28,415 nucleotides of DNA from Roseburia sp. (GTDB taxonomy: Bacteria; Bacillota; Clostridia; Lachnospirales; Lachnospiraceae), in contig JAUUNJ010000006.1 of assembly GCA_030844625.1 (NCBI GenBank), positions 1 through 28,415 of the forward strand. Reading direction: 5' to 3'. The notes below the pieces were generated by a model. It did no database searches. It was not told the origin of the DNA and saw only the letters and a program-made list of their open reading frames with translations. The position numbers and the translations under genes were made by a program. Shown piece after piece: positions 6,862 through 14,713 of the stretch. The stretch's first letter is position 1. Each line of letters begins with the position of its first letter.

Positions 6862-9572
6862 TAGTTTACATAAATTGTCACAAACTTACAGTGTGACAGC
6901 TCCTTTACTTTTATTGTGTTGTTATAAATCTCAATGGCTTCCGTTTTTTCTTCTTTTAAGTTAGTATAATAAGCCTGAGAAATATCAAAGTTAAATTTAA
7001 TTGTATCACTTATATTTTTGTGGTCTTTTCCGTTGAATAGACGGAGAATCAGACCTTGGTCATCTTCCGCTTTCTTAATTGCGGAAACAACAAGCTTGTT
7101 TTCCGTTTCAAAAAGAGAAGCTCTGGAAGGTTTTGTTCCTTCAATTTCTCTCTGGGAGAAAATTAATCTGCCATTCAGGAATTCTGCATAAGTGTAAACT
7201 TCAACTGGTGTATTGTAGGCTTTTGCCAGAGTGTCCACATTGGAATCATTGATATCAGAATTGTAAGTCATAAATCCAAAGGAAAAATCCATTTCTTTCA
7301 GTAACTGTGCATCAGGAGTTTCGATAATTCTCTCTCCACTGGCTCTGCCCGGACGGTAAATCAGGTTCTCTTTTCCCATAAATCCGTAAGTACGGAATAA
7401 AGTCAGACGGATTCTGCTGTCATCTAAGACTTCATATTCTCTCACACCCTGTGGAATCACTGCAATTCCGCTGTTTCCATCAGTCAGGGACACATAGGAC
7501 TGTGCAGGCTCAATGGAGATAGGAGGTTCCTGCCAGGATGACTGGTCATTTGCCCAGTTGGCAAGCTCCTGAATGCCGGCTTTCTTTTCTGTACGGTTTT
7601 CCAGATCCTCCATATACAGATTCATTTCTTTTTCGTAATAGTTCGGACGTTTTATTAAACCAAACTGTTGGTCAGCATAATTGAACTTACTTGTAATCTG
7701 GCTGTCAAAAATAACGCACAGGCGATGGGATAATCCGTTATTATCCACATGAACATTAAAATCAATAACTTTGGAACCTTTTCTTAATCCAACTTCCAAA
7801 GTAACTGGCAGAGTAGTAGAAGCTGCACCCTCTGCACGCTCTTCCAAATCTTTTGGAACAATCATAGTAAAGTCAATTTTGGTTTTGCTGTAGAGGTCAT
7901 TTCCACAAATCTTATATTCAAACTTTGAATCAGTGGAATAGATTTCCATATCCTCTCTTGGAGGAGAGTAGTTAAAACTGTCCCCGTCATCTCCGTTTTC
8001 CACAAGCACAGCCTGATTTTTGTAAGTTACATTATTTTCTTTATCCAAAATTGTCAGCGAACCGTTTTCAGCCACAGAAATAGAGTAGAACTCATTTTCT
8101 AATGTATCATTATTTTTCATTGGAACAGAACTGTTATCATTTATGTCAAGAGAATACTGCACATATCCAAGAGCAGGAACATCCTCTGTCTTAATGGCAA
8201 GAACAGCTTCCAACACCTTCTCTGGAATATAGAACTTTCTGGATGGGTCAAGCTTAATTGTCTGGGAGAGAACGTAATCGGTCAGGTCTCTCGATTCTAT
8301 AATTGTGTAATCAATCTTATTTCCTTTTTCGTCAACGATTGCAAAATCACCGCCCGGAATATATGTCTTAACAAGAATGGTGTCATTCCGTCTCTGAGGC
8401 AGAGTATTAATTAACGTAAATGTCATGTCAGCTTTGTTTTTGATGCTTGTTGCAATCAGTCTGGAATGGAGTTCCACAATATTTACAGCAATATCCCGTG
8501 CCTGTTTATAACGCATATAAACATCTTCGTTTGCAGTATCGGAAATACAGGAGCCGATGGAATCATGGGCTGCATTTTCAAATAACAGCTTCCAGATTTC
8601 CTCCACCACCTTGTGAGGATAATCATTGCCCAGCTTGTAAGATAAGGCAAGAAGAGGTTCCATTACATTCGTGACATAGTTTTGTACCTGTGTGTTTAAA
8701 ACTTTTAAATCCGAACGTGATGAGAAGATGGATTTGTGTATTCTCATATGCTTTGCAATAACCAGTTCGCCCTGGACCTGTTCCAATGTTGGATTTTCAC
8801 TTTTAACATCTTTGATATAGTCTTCAATACAGCTGATAACATATTCGTTGTCAGGGTCTTTTGCGTTTCTTTCTCTGATAATTTCAGGAAGATTTGTGCG
8901 GATTGGTGCCTGATCAAAGCCGTTAGGAAAATAAATATTCTTAGTGGAGCTTCCCTTTCCTGCCTTTTCAAAACATTCTTTCTGCCAAAACTCTTCACTT
9001 TTTTCAGAATCTTCAGGAATATTACCGCCAATATAGTAACCGAATGGTATCTGGGTGGTAAACACGATGCTTCCGTCATCACCTCTCCAGTTGAAATCAG
9101 TGTGATTTACCATATCATCACTGACACCGCGCCAGAATAAAGTATCGTCTATGCCAAATTCTTTATAGATCTGTGGCATATTTCCTGACTGGCCAAAGGA
9201 ATCGGGAACATATCCCACATTCATATAACCGCCAAATTCTTCACATCGCTTCATTCCATAGTACATGTTTCTGACAATGCTTTCGCCGGAAATCACCAGC
9301 TGGTCACTTTGTGTATACCAGGGACCGATAATCAATCTTTTTTCTTTGACCAGTCTTGTAATGCGTTCCTGATCCTGAGGCATCCATTTGATATAATCAT
9401 CTAACAGGGAACCCTGTGCATCCAGCATAAAATATTTAAAATCTTTGTCTTTCTCTAATGTGTCCAGTACGTCTTTTAAATCTTTCATCAAATAAATTTT
9501 AGAACGGGATGTTGTAAAATACCATTCTCTGTCCCAGTGTGAATGGGGTACAACATGTATTTTATGTTTCAT
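6861..9572 (-). CDS. mngB: GH38 alpha-mannosidase, MngB-like (phospho-mannosylglycerate hydrolase type)
   Basis: A 903-residue cytoplasmic glycosidase (no signal peptide). The N-terminal catalytic domain has the GH38 zinc ligands His12 and Asp14 (PHSHWDREWYFTT), the nucleophile Asp124 (GYVPDSFGQSG) and the ligand His336 (AAHDSIG). Long stretches match E. coli MngB, which hydrolyses 2-O-(6-phospho-mannosyl)-glycerate to mannose 6-phosphate and glycerate, for example LIIGPWYTQ and ESIVRN. The C-terminal half is the usual GH38 beta-sandwich. Genes for EIIA, EIIB and EIIC lie upstream in the same operon, so the substrate probably arrives phosphorylated. AAGGAGGA precedes the ATG. GH38 is certain; mannosylglycerate is the best guess, and other alpha-mannosides such as mannobiose are possible. 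Confidence 0.9.
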   Translation of the reverse strand: MKHKIHVVPHSHWDREWYFTTSRSKIYLMKDLKDVLDTLEKDKDFKYFMLDAQGSLLDDYIKWMPQDQERITRLVKEKRLIIGPWYTQSDQLVISGESIVRNMYYGMKRCEEFGGYMNVGYVPDSFGQSGNMPQIYKEFGIDDTLFWRGVSDDMVNHTDFNWRGDDGSIVFTTQIPFGYYIGGNIPEDSEKSEEFWQKECFEKAGKGSSTKNIYFPNGFDQAPIRTNLPEIIRERNAKDPDNEYVISCIEDYIKDVKSENPTLEQVQGELVIAKHMRIHKSIFSSRSDLKVLNTQVQNYVTNVMEPLLALSYKLGNDYPHKVVEEIWKLLFENAAHDSIGSCISDTANEDVYMRYKQARDIAVNIVELHSRLIATSIKNKADMTFTLINTLPQRRNDTILVKTYIPGGDFAIVDEKGNKIDYTIIESRDLTDYVLSQTIKLDPSRKFYIPEKVLEAVLAIKTEDVPALGYVQYSLDINDNSSVPMKNNDTLENEFYSISVAENGSLTILDKENNVTYKNQAVLVENGDDGDSFNYSPPREDMEIYSTDSKFEYKICGNDLYSKTKIDFTMIVPKDLEERAEGAASTTLPVTLEVGLRKGSKVIDFNVHVDNNGLSHRLCVIFDSQITSKFNYADQQFGLIKRPNYYEKEMNLYMEDLENRTEKKAGIQELANWANDQSSWQEPPISIEPAQSYVSLTDGNSGIAVIPQGVREYEVLDDSRIRLTLFRTYGFMGKENLIYRPGRASGERIIETPDAQLLKEMDFSFGFMTYNSDINDSNVDTLAKAYNTPVEVYTYAEFLNGRLIFSQREIEGTKPSRASLFETENKLVVSAIKKAEDDQGLILRLFNGKDHKNISDTIKFNFDISQAYYTNLKEEKTEAIEIYNNTIKVKELSHCKFVTIYVN

Positions 9573-9593
9573 ACGAAATCCTCCTTATATTAT

Positions 9594-9664
9594 GCATAAA
9601 CGACAGAGAAGTTTTTTCGTTTATGCTGAATTGAGAAAGGCAGGGGCAAATATAAGCCCCTGCC
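9594..9664 (-). promoter_or_regulatory. Two intercistronic hairpins between EIIC and GH38 genes
   Basis: In the 132-bp spacer are two perfect hairpins: GGCAGGGGC (9639-9647) with GCCCCTGCC (9656-9664), and GCATAAACGA (9594-9603) with TCGTTTATGC (9617-9626). Read on the minus strand, the GC-rich one comes first, just after the EIIC stop, and is followed only by TTTCTC. It is more likely an mRNA-processing, stability or partial-attenuation element than a full terminator. The second lies directly upstream of the GH38 ribosome site. Confidence 0.6.
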
Positions 9665-9704
9665 CATGTCTCTTAATCATTATGAATTACTTAATATTGT
9701 TTAT

Positions 9705-10814
9705 TTATTCAACATCTTCAAAGGAAAGTTCAATTTCATCTACATCAACATCCTCTGAAACATTGTCTGTATTCTGATTGAAATCAACAAGTAAAGTAGC
9801 AAGTACAGCGATTACAATTGCGCCAACTAAAATACCAACAAGGTAAGCCCATCCGTTTGTGACAGATACAAAACCGTAGATACCACCAACAGGAGGGATA
9901 TCACCTTTGGCACCCAGTAAGCAGGCAATTGCTGTACCGATGGCACCACCTAACATATTCACCGGAATTAATACCTGAGGTTTCACCAGAGTGAAAGGAA
10001 TGGCACCTTCCGTAATACCGATGAATCCCATTACCCAGTTACCTTTACCTGTTTCTCTGAAAGAATCAGAAAATCTCTTTTTTCTGATTACAGTTGCAAT
10101 CGCATAAGCTAAAGGTGGAATACAAATAGCACAGTTAATAAATACGTTTGGCTGATAAATGCCTTCTGCTAATAACACGTTACCTGCCATCCATGCGGAT
10201 TTGTTAATCGGACCACCCATATCGGATGCAATCATGGCACCTAAGATGAGAGCCATAATTAACTGGGATGTACCGCTCTTGCTCATTGCACTTAACCAGT
10301 CGACTAACCAGTTGTTAATTGCAGCCAGAGGGTCGGCAAGAATAGCGCCCATTATAATTGCCACAATACCGGTTGCAAGGAAAGGTAAAATTACAAGGGG
10401 CATCATTGTCTGCATGGATTCCGGAAGATGAATATGTTTCTTTGCCCATTTAACAGTGTAACCTGCTATAAATGCTGCTATTACGGCACCTAAGAAACCT
10501 GCCTGAGTGTTGGAGGCAAGAGCCCCACCGATTAAACCTGCACCGATTGCCGGTTTATCTGCAATACTGTATGCGATAAATCCTGCCAACACTGTATTAA
10601 TTAATCCGATACCTGTCCAACCTACGTTTTCAATTAATTTCAGGATGTGTAAAAATCCTGTTCCATCTGCATATGGGTCTAATGAAGTGATACCCATACA
10701 TAAAGCTATAATTTTTGGAATTGCTACGACTAAGGATGCTCCGATAATAAGTGGAAGCATATAGCCGATACCGGTCATCAAATGACCTTTTGCTTCTTTA
10801 AGAAAATTTTTCAT
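9705..10814 (-). CDS. PTS fructose-family EIIC permease
   Basis: A 369-residue polytopic membrane protein of the PTS Fru family: about nine to ten hydrophobic helices and the conserved GITEGAIPF motif near residue 270, part of the sugar-binding re-entrant region. It translocates the sugar while EIIB phosphorylates it. Unlike E. coli MngA, which fuses A, B and C domains, this system has three separate proteins. The C-terminus ends in an unusual acidic tail (DVDVDEIELSFEDVE). The ribosome site AAAGGAGACAC precedes the ATG. Sixty-four bases separate it from the EIIB gene. Family confident; substrate inferred from the adjacent glycosidase. Confidence 0.9.
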   Translation of the reverse strand: MKNFLKEAKGHLMTGIGYMLPLIIGASLVVAIPKIIALCMGITSLDPYADGTGFLHILKLIENVGWTGIGLINTVLAGFIAYSIADKPAIGAGLIGGALASNTQAGFLGAVIAAFIAGYTVKWAKKHIHLPESMQTMMPLVILPFLATGIVAIIMGAILADPLAAINNWLVDWLSAMSKSGTSQLIMALILGAMIASDMGGPINKSAWMAGNVLLAEGIYQPNVFINCAICIPPLAYAIATVIRKKRFSDSFRETGKGNWVMGFIGITEGAIPFTLVKPQVLIPVNMLGGAIGTAIACLLGAKGDIPPVGGIYGFVSVTNGWAYLVGILVGAIVIAVLATLLVDFNQNTDNVSEDVDVDEIELSFEDVE

Positions 10815-10878
10815 TTTTTAGTGTCTCCTTTTGTTAATCAATTTTGTTATAATGTTTTATCTATAGTATATAGAGTAA

Positions 10879-11190
10879 CTATTTATTTACTGCAGCCACG
10901 CATTTTTTAATAACTGCTTCAGGTGCCTTGATACAAATATTGATATCAACGCGGATTACCTTTTTTCCGGAAAAGCGTTCCATATCGGTAATCTTCTGAT
11001 CTGAAGCAATAATAACCAAATCAGCAGCCTGTGCTTCTTCCGGGGTAATGGTGTTAACCTGTCCCATACTGCCCTGTTGTTCGATTTTAATGTCATAGCC
11101 CAATTCTTTTCCCGCTTTTTCCAAAGCCTTTGCTGCCATCGGTGTGTGTGCAAGTCCTGCCGGACAAGCGGAGATACCTACAATCTTCAT
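10879..11190 (-). CDS. PTS fructose-family EIIB
   Basis: A 103-residue soluble EIIB of the fructose/mannitol-like superfamily. It begins MKIVGISACPAGLAHTPMA, with the phosphocysteine at Cys9 in the C-P-x-G-x-A-H-T loop, and carries phosphate from EIIA to the incoming sugar. The length is the usual single-domain size. The start codon is 1 base from the EIIA stop codon and its ribosome site (AAAGGAGGA) lies inside the end of the EIIA gene, so the two are translationally coupled. Confidence 0.92.
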   Translation of the reverse strand: MKIVGISACPAGLAHTPMAAKALEKAGKELGYDIKIEQQGSMGQVNTITPEEAQAADLVIIASDQKITDMERFSGKKVIRVDINICIKAPEAVIKKCVAAVNK

Positions 11191-11191
11191 A

Positions 11192-11647
11192 TTAATTATC
11201 CTCCTTTATAATTTTTGATATATACTCTGCCAGTTCAGATTTATTGACAGATGATTTTACTGTATTTTTAAATTCATCTTCCAATAAATTGGTTGCCAGT
11301 TTTGAAATCATCATTAAATGTTCGTTGCCGGCGTTTTCTTTTGGAACAATTAATGCAAATAAATTTGTTACGGATGAATCATCTAAAGTTTCCCATTCTT
11401 CAATTGGGTTTTTACAGCGTACATATATAATTGCAATTTCTTTGGCGTGAAACGACTTCGCATGAGGTATTGCAAATCCATCCTGCAAGCCTGTAGAAAA
11501 CTCTTCCTCTCTTTTGAGAAAATCTTTCAGAAGTCCATCTCTGTTATCAGTAAGTCCAAGTTTCAGTGCCTGGTTACTGATAAATTCTAAAGCCTCTGTT
11601 TTAGTGTTAACATTAATGTCAAAAAATATATATTCTTCTTTAAACAA
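11192..11647 (-). CDS. PTS fructose/mannitol-type EIIA
   Basis: A 151-residue EIIA domain protein. The phosphohistidine is His62 in GFAIPHAKS, within the family signature. It takes phosphate from HPr and passes it to Cys9 of the adjacent EIIB. First gene of the minus-strand operon EIIA-EIIB-EIIC-GH38-ROK. The ATG at 11647 follows AAGGAGG. It probably also phosphorylates the divergent PRD regulator, as in MtlR- and LicR-type systems (family knowledge). Confidence 0.92.
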   Translation of the reverse strand: MFKEEYIFFDINVNTKTEALEFISNQALKLGLTDNRDGLLKDFLKREEEFSTGLQDGFAIPHAKSFHAKEIAIIYVRCKNPIEEWETLDDSSVTNLFALIVPKENAGNEHLMMISKLATNLLEDEFKNTVKSSVNKSELAEYISKIIKEDN

Positions 11648-11675
11648 TTGTTTACCTCCTTATATTCAGCCATGT

Positions 11676-11875
11676 TACCCACCCATTAAAGTTTAAAACT
11701 TATGGGTGATGTGTTTTGCTTATGTGTCAAGTATATTGGGAAAGAGATTTAATTTCAATTGATGCAATTTCCGGTTTAAAGTGGAAAAATTAATTATGAA
11801 TATCATAATGTTTCCAAAAGAAAGTGGAAAGTAGAGTGACTATATAACAAGTTGTTTCCACTTTTTTCCGGAAAA
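11676..11875. promoter_or_regulatory. Divergent control region with AAAGTGGAAA boxes
   Basis: The 343-bp spacer between the PTS operon and its regulator has three copies of a 10-mer: AAAGTGGAAA at 11778-11787 and 11821-11830, and its complement TTTCCACTTT at 11855-11864. The outer two are part of a longer inverted repeat (11767-11787 against 11855-11875, 17 of 21 positions). A separate inverted repeat, CACCCAT with ATGGGTG (about 11676-11706), lies in the probable 5' leader of the PTS mRNA. A TTGACA on the minus strand (11730-11725) has no good -10, as expected for an activator-dependent promoter. Confidence 0.55.
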
Positions 11876-11883
11876 TACCATGA

Positions 11884-11913
11884 TTGTAATTTTCTTAAAA
11901 TGTACCTTATAAT
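11884..11913 (+). promoter_or_regulatory. Candidate promoter of the PRD regulator
   Basis: TTGTAA (11884-11889) and TATAAT (11908-11913) are 18 bases apart. The -10 sits in an 18-bp inverted repeat with arms TACCTT and AAGGTA (11903-11920), a possible site of autoregulation. Confidence 0.5.
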
Positions 11914-11990
11914 AAAGGTAAATTTATTTCGAACAAAAATTGTGGACTGATTATAAAAAAATCGGACATAATACCACGGGAGGGAAAGTA

Positions 11991-13907
11991 ATGTTTCAGT
12001 ACGGAAGGTTAAATGAAATATTTAATTACATTAGAAAGCATGATTATATTTCTTCTGAACGGCTGGCTTCAAGATTTGATGTAACAGACAGAACAATAAG
12101 AAATGACATTCAGGAAATAAATTCTGTTCTGCCGGAGTATGGGGCGGTGATAAAATTAAAAAGAAAATTTGGATACTTTATAGAAGTAACCGATGATATG
12201 TCCTATCAAAATTTTTTGAGAGAATTGGAAAATAGTTTTCAGGATAATATGGAGTTAGATACATCTAAAGATAGAATCAGATATATTCTTAGTTTACTAT
12301 TGGAGGCAGATGACTATATCTCTTTGGATGAAATCATGGACAAAGTATATATCTCTAAAAATACTCTGAATAACTATATAAAGACAATTAAAAAAATTGT
12401 GGATCAGTATGATCTGGAATATATTGCGAAGCCGAATGCCGGAATAAAGATTATTGGTGCGGAAGATGGCAAGCGAAAATGTATTATGGATCATGTTATA
12501 ACTTATAATTTTGATAATTATATTACAGGATTTACAAAAGAAGAACGTGCATTATTTAAAGGAATTAATCTTGACTATTTAAAAAAGATTACATTGTCAC
12601 AGCTAAACAGACGAAATATTGAAACCAGTGATTATAATACAAAGAATTTGATTATTCATCTTGCTCTGATGATTTCCCGTGTGAAAAGTAATAATTATAT
12701 AAATGTTTTAGAAATCGAAACAGACTATTCTATTATGTGCATTGTTGAAAGTTTATGCAAAGAGATAGAAGAATACTATGATATTGCTGTTTCGAAAGGA
12801 GAAAAAATATACATTTATCTCCATTTTGTTGCCAATACACACCTGGAGGCAACAGACATTGATGATGAATGGTTAGAGAAATCTATTGATAATATTTTGG
12901 AGATTATATACGAAAATTACAATTTTGATTTGCGAAATGATCAGATTTTAATAGGGGACTTGTTTCGACACATGAAGTCGATTTTTACAAGCAAAACCTT
13001 TGGATTAAATATAAGAAATCCATTGATTAACACAATTAAAACCAATTATCCTCTTGCGTTTGAAATTACATTGACTGCTGTAACAAAGGTGTTTTCAAAG
13101 CAGCCCTTTGTATTGAATGAAGAAGATGTGGGATATGTATCGGTGCATATTGGAGCTGCAATAGAGAGATATTTTGCAAAAAAACTGAAGAAGAAAAATG
13201 TTATTTTAGTGTGCGGAAGTGGGCAGGCAACCACAAGAATGCTGGAAGCAAGGCTGAATTTGTATTTTCCGGACAAAATTAATATTGTAAGATGTGCATC
13301 CTATAATGAGTACAATAATTATAGAGGAAAAGACTTTAACAACATTGATTTTGTGATTTCTACAGTTCCTCTTGAAAGTAAAATTGTTCCCTCAATTACA
13401 GTAAATTTTGCATTAAAAAATAAAGATATTGAATTAATTTCAAGATTTTTAAATGTTATAAATGTTAAAAAAAGTAATAGAGAATCAGCATTTTTTGATG
13501 AGGAATTATTTTTTCAATTGAAAGAAGTGTCAAGTAAGGAAACGCTGCTTCGGATTTTATATGATAAATTAAAAGAAAAAGGTATTGTGGAAGAAAATTT
13601 TATAGATTCTGTTTTTGAACGGGAAGAATTGGGAAAGACAAATATGAATGACATATTTGCATTGGCGCACCCTATGAAATTGTGCGCAAAAGAAACAAAA
13701 GTTGCGGTGGCAATACTGGACAAGCCTGTTTTATGGAATGATGATGAGACAGTGCAGATCGTTTTTCTTTTAGCCATTAAACAGGGAGTACAAAAAGACA
13801 TAGAGCATTTATACGACAGCTTTATTGAAATCGTAAATGATACTAAGTTACAGCAGAAAATCATTCATTGCAGAAATTATAAGGAATTCATTTCAGTCTT
13901 ATATTAG
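11991..13907 (+). CDS. PRD-containing transcriptional activator (MtlR/LicR-type, BglG superfamily)
   Basis: A 638-residue regulator. Order: N-terminal HTH (about 1-60, LASRFDVTDRTIRNDI), a second Mga-like HTH (about 85-145), two PTS regulation domains (about 165-390), an EIIB-like domain beginning NVILVCGSGQATTRML (about 400-485), and an EIIA-like domain (about 495-638) with a candidate His in ALAHPM. Two HTH domains and no RNA-binding CAT domain indicate a DNA-binding activator and not an antiterminator. Phosphorylation of the PRD and EII domains by HPr and the neighbouring EII proteins would couple activity to substrate uptake. A TTG start at 11940 is possible, but GGGAGGG precedes the ATG at 11991. 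It is divergent from the operon it presumably controls. Confidence 0.88.
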   Translation: MFQYGRLNEIFNYIRKHDYISSERLASRFDVTDRTIRNDIQEINSVLPEYGAVIKLKRKFGYFIEVTDDMSYQNFLRELENSFQDNMELDTSKDRIRYILSLLLEADDYISLDEIMDKVYISKNTLNNYIKTIKKIVDQYDLEYIAKPNAGIKIIGAEDGKRKCIMDHVITYNFDNYITGFTKEERALFKGINLDYLKKITLSQLNRRNIETSDYNTKNLIIHLALMISRVKSNNYINVLEIETDYSIMCIVESLCKEIEEYYDIAVSKGEKIYIYLHFVANTHLEATDIDDEWLEKSIDNILEIIYENYNFDLRNDQILIGDLFRHMKSIFTSKTFGLNIRNPLINTIKTNYPLAFEITLTAVTKVFSKQPFVLNEEDVGYVSVHIGAAIERYFAKKLKKKNVILVCGSGQATTRMLEARLNLYFPDKINIVRCASYNEYNNYRGKDFNNIDFVISTVPLESKIVPSITVNFALKNKDIELISRFLNVINVKKSNRESAFFDEELFFQLKEVSSKETLLRILYDKLKEKGIVEENFIDSVFEREELGKTNMNDIFALAHPMKLCAKETKVAVAILDKPVLWNDDETVQIVFLLAIKQGVQKDIEHLYDSFIEIVNDTKLQQKIIHCRNYKEFISVLY

Positions 13908-13936
13908 GCGGAATATAGAGATCTTACTGTTGAATC

Positions 13937-13964
13937 TTGAACTTCATGGAATTTGTGCTATGAT
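13937..13964 (+). promoter_or_regulatory. Candidate promoter of the HAD phosphatase gene
   Basis: TTGAAC (13937-13942) and TATGAT (13959-13964), 16 bases apart, lie 33 bases before the HAD start codon. Confidence 0.45.
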
Positions 13965-13996
13965 AACAATGACATTAAGAAAAAGGAAGAATAAAA

Positions 13997-14650
13997 ATGT
14001 ACAATACAGTAATTTTTGACTTGGATGGAACCTTATTAAATACATTGGAAGATTTGGCAGATGCAGTTAACTTTGTGCTGAAAAAATTTGGCTGGCAGGA
14101 ACATACAATTGATCAGGTGCGCAGTCATGTTGGTAATGGAATCCGTAATTTGATGAAGCGCTCTGTACCTGACGGATTTGCCAATCCACAGTTTGAAGAT
14201 GCATTTGAGACTTTTAAAGAGTATTATCAGGCACATTGTCAGGTAAAGACAGATGCCTATCCGGGAATTATGGAGTTGTTAAAGGTGCTTTATGATAAAG
14301 GCTATAAAATGGCAATCGTATCAAACAAAGCACACAAGGCAGTTGTGGAATTAAATGAAATCTATTTCAAAGATTACATTCAGGTGGCAATGGGAGAAAA
14401 TGAAGATGCAGGAATCAAGAAAAAACCTGCACCGGAGATGGTTTACAAAGCCCTTGAAAGACTGGGTAGCAGTAAAGAAGAGGCAATATATGTAGGGGAT
14501 TCAGATGTAGATAAAGCCACAGCAGACAACGCAGGAATGGAATGCGTATTGTGTCAGTGGGGATTCCGGGAACTGGAACTGTTACAATCTTTGAAGCCAA
14601 AGGCTATTATTGCAGAACCAATGGAGTTAATTGAAATTATATCGGATTAA
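13997..14650 (+). CDS. HAD-superfamily phosphatase (phosphoglycolate phosphatase-like)
   Basis: A 217-residue haloacid dehalogenase subfamily IA hydrolase. Motif I is FDLDGTLLNT (residues 7-16, nucleophile Asp8), motif II is VSNKAH (Ser near 99), motif III is the Lys in KKPAPEM, and motif IV is YVGDSDVDKATADNAG. The alpha-helical C1 cap lies at about 17-80. Such proteins remove phosphate from small metabolites (phosphoglycolate, sugar phosphates, PPi); the substrate is not readable from sequence. GGAAG precedes the ATG weakly. The gene has its own candidate promoter and ends at a bidirectional terminator, so it is probably monocistronic. Confidence 0.88.
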   Translation: MYNTVIFDLDGTLLNTLEDLADAVNFVLKKFGWQEHTIDQVRSHVGNGIRNLMKRSVPDGFANPQFEDAFETFKEYYQAHCQVKTDAYPGIMELLKVLYDKGYKMAIVSNKAHKAVVELNEIYFKDYIQVAMGENEDAGIKKKPAPEMVYKALERLGSSKEEAIYVGDSDVDKATADNAGMECVLCQWGFRELELLQSLKPKAIIAEPMELIEIISD

Positions 14651-14655
14651 ATGTT

Positions 14656-14692
14656 AAAGTGGGCATTCAATATTGGAACGCCCACTTTTTGA
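14656..14692. terminator. Bidirectional terminator between HAD and ABC transporter genes
   Basis: AAAGTGGGC (14656-14664) pairs perfectly with GCCCACTTT (14680-14688), with TTC/GAA able to pair inside the loop. T runs on both strands suit the two convergent genes. Confidence 0.85.
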
Positions 14693-14713
14693 TTTGATTT
14701 TGTAACAAGCTTT

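Noticed and set aside
11640..11990. Catabolite-repression (cre) site for the sugar operon
   Set aside because: No sequence close to the TGWAANCGNTNWCA consensus was found by eye in the divergent spacer.
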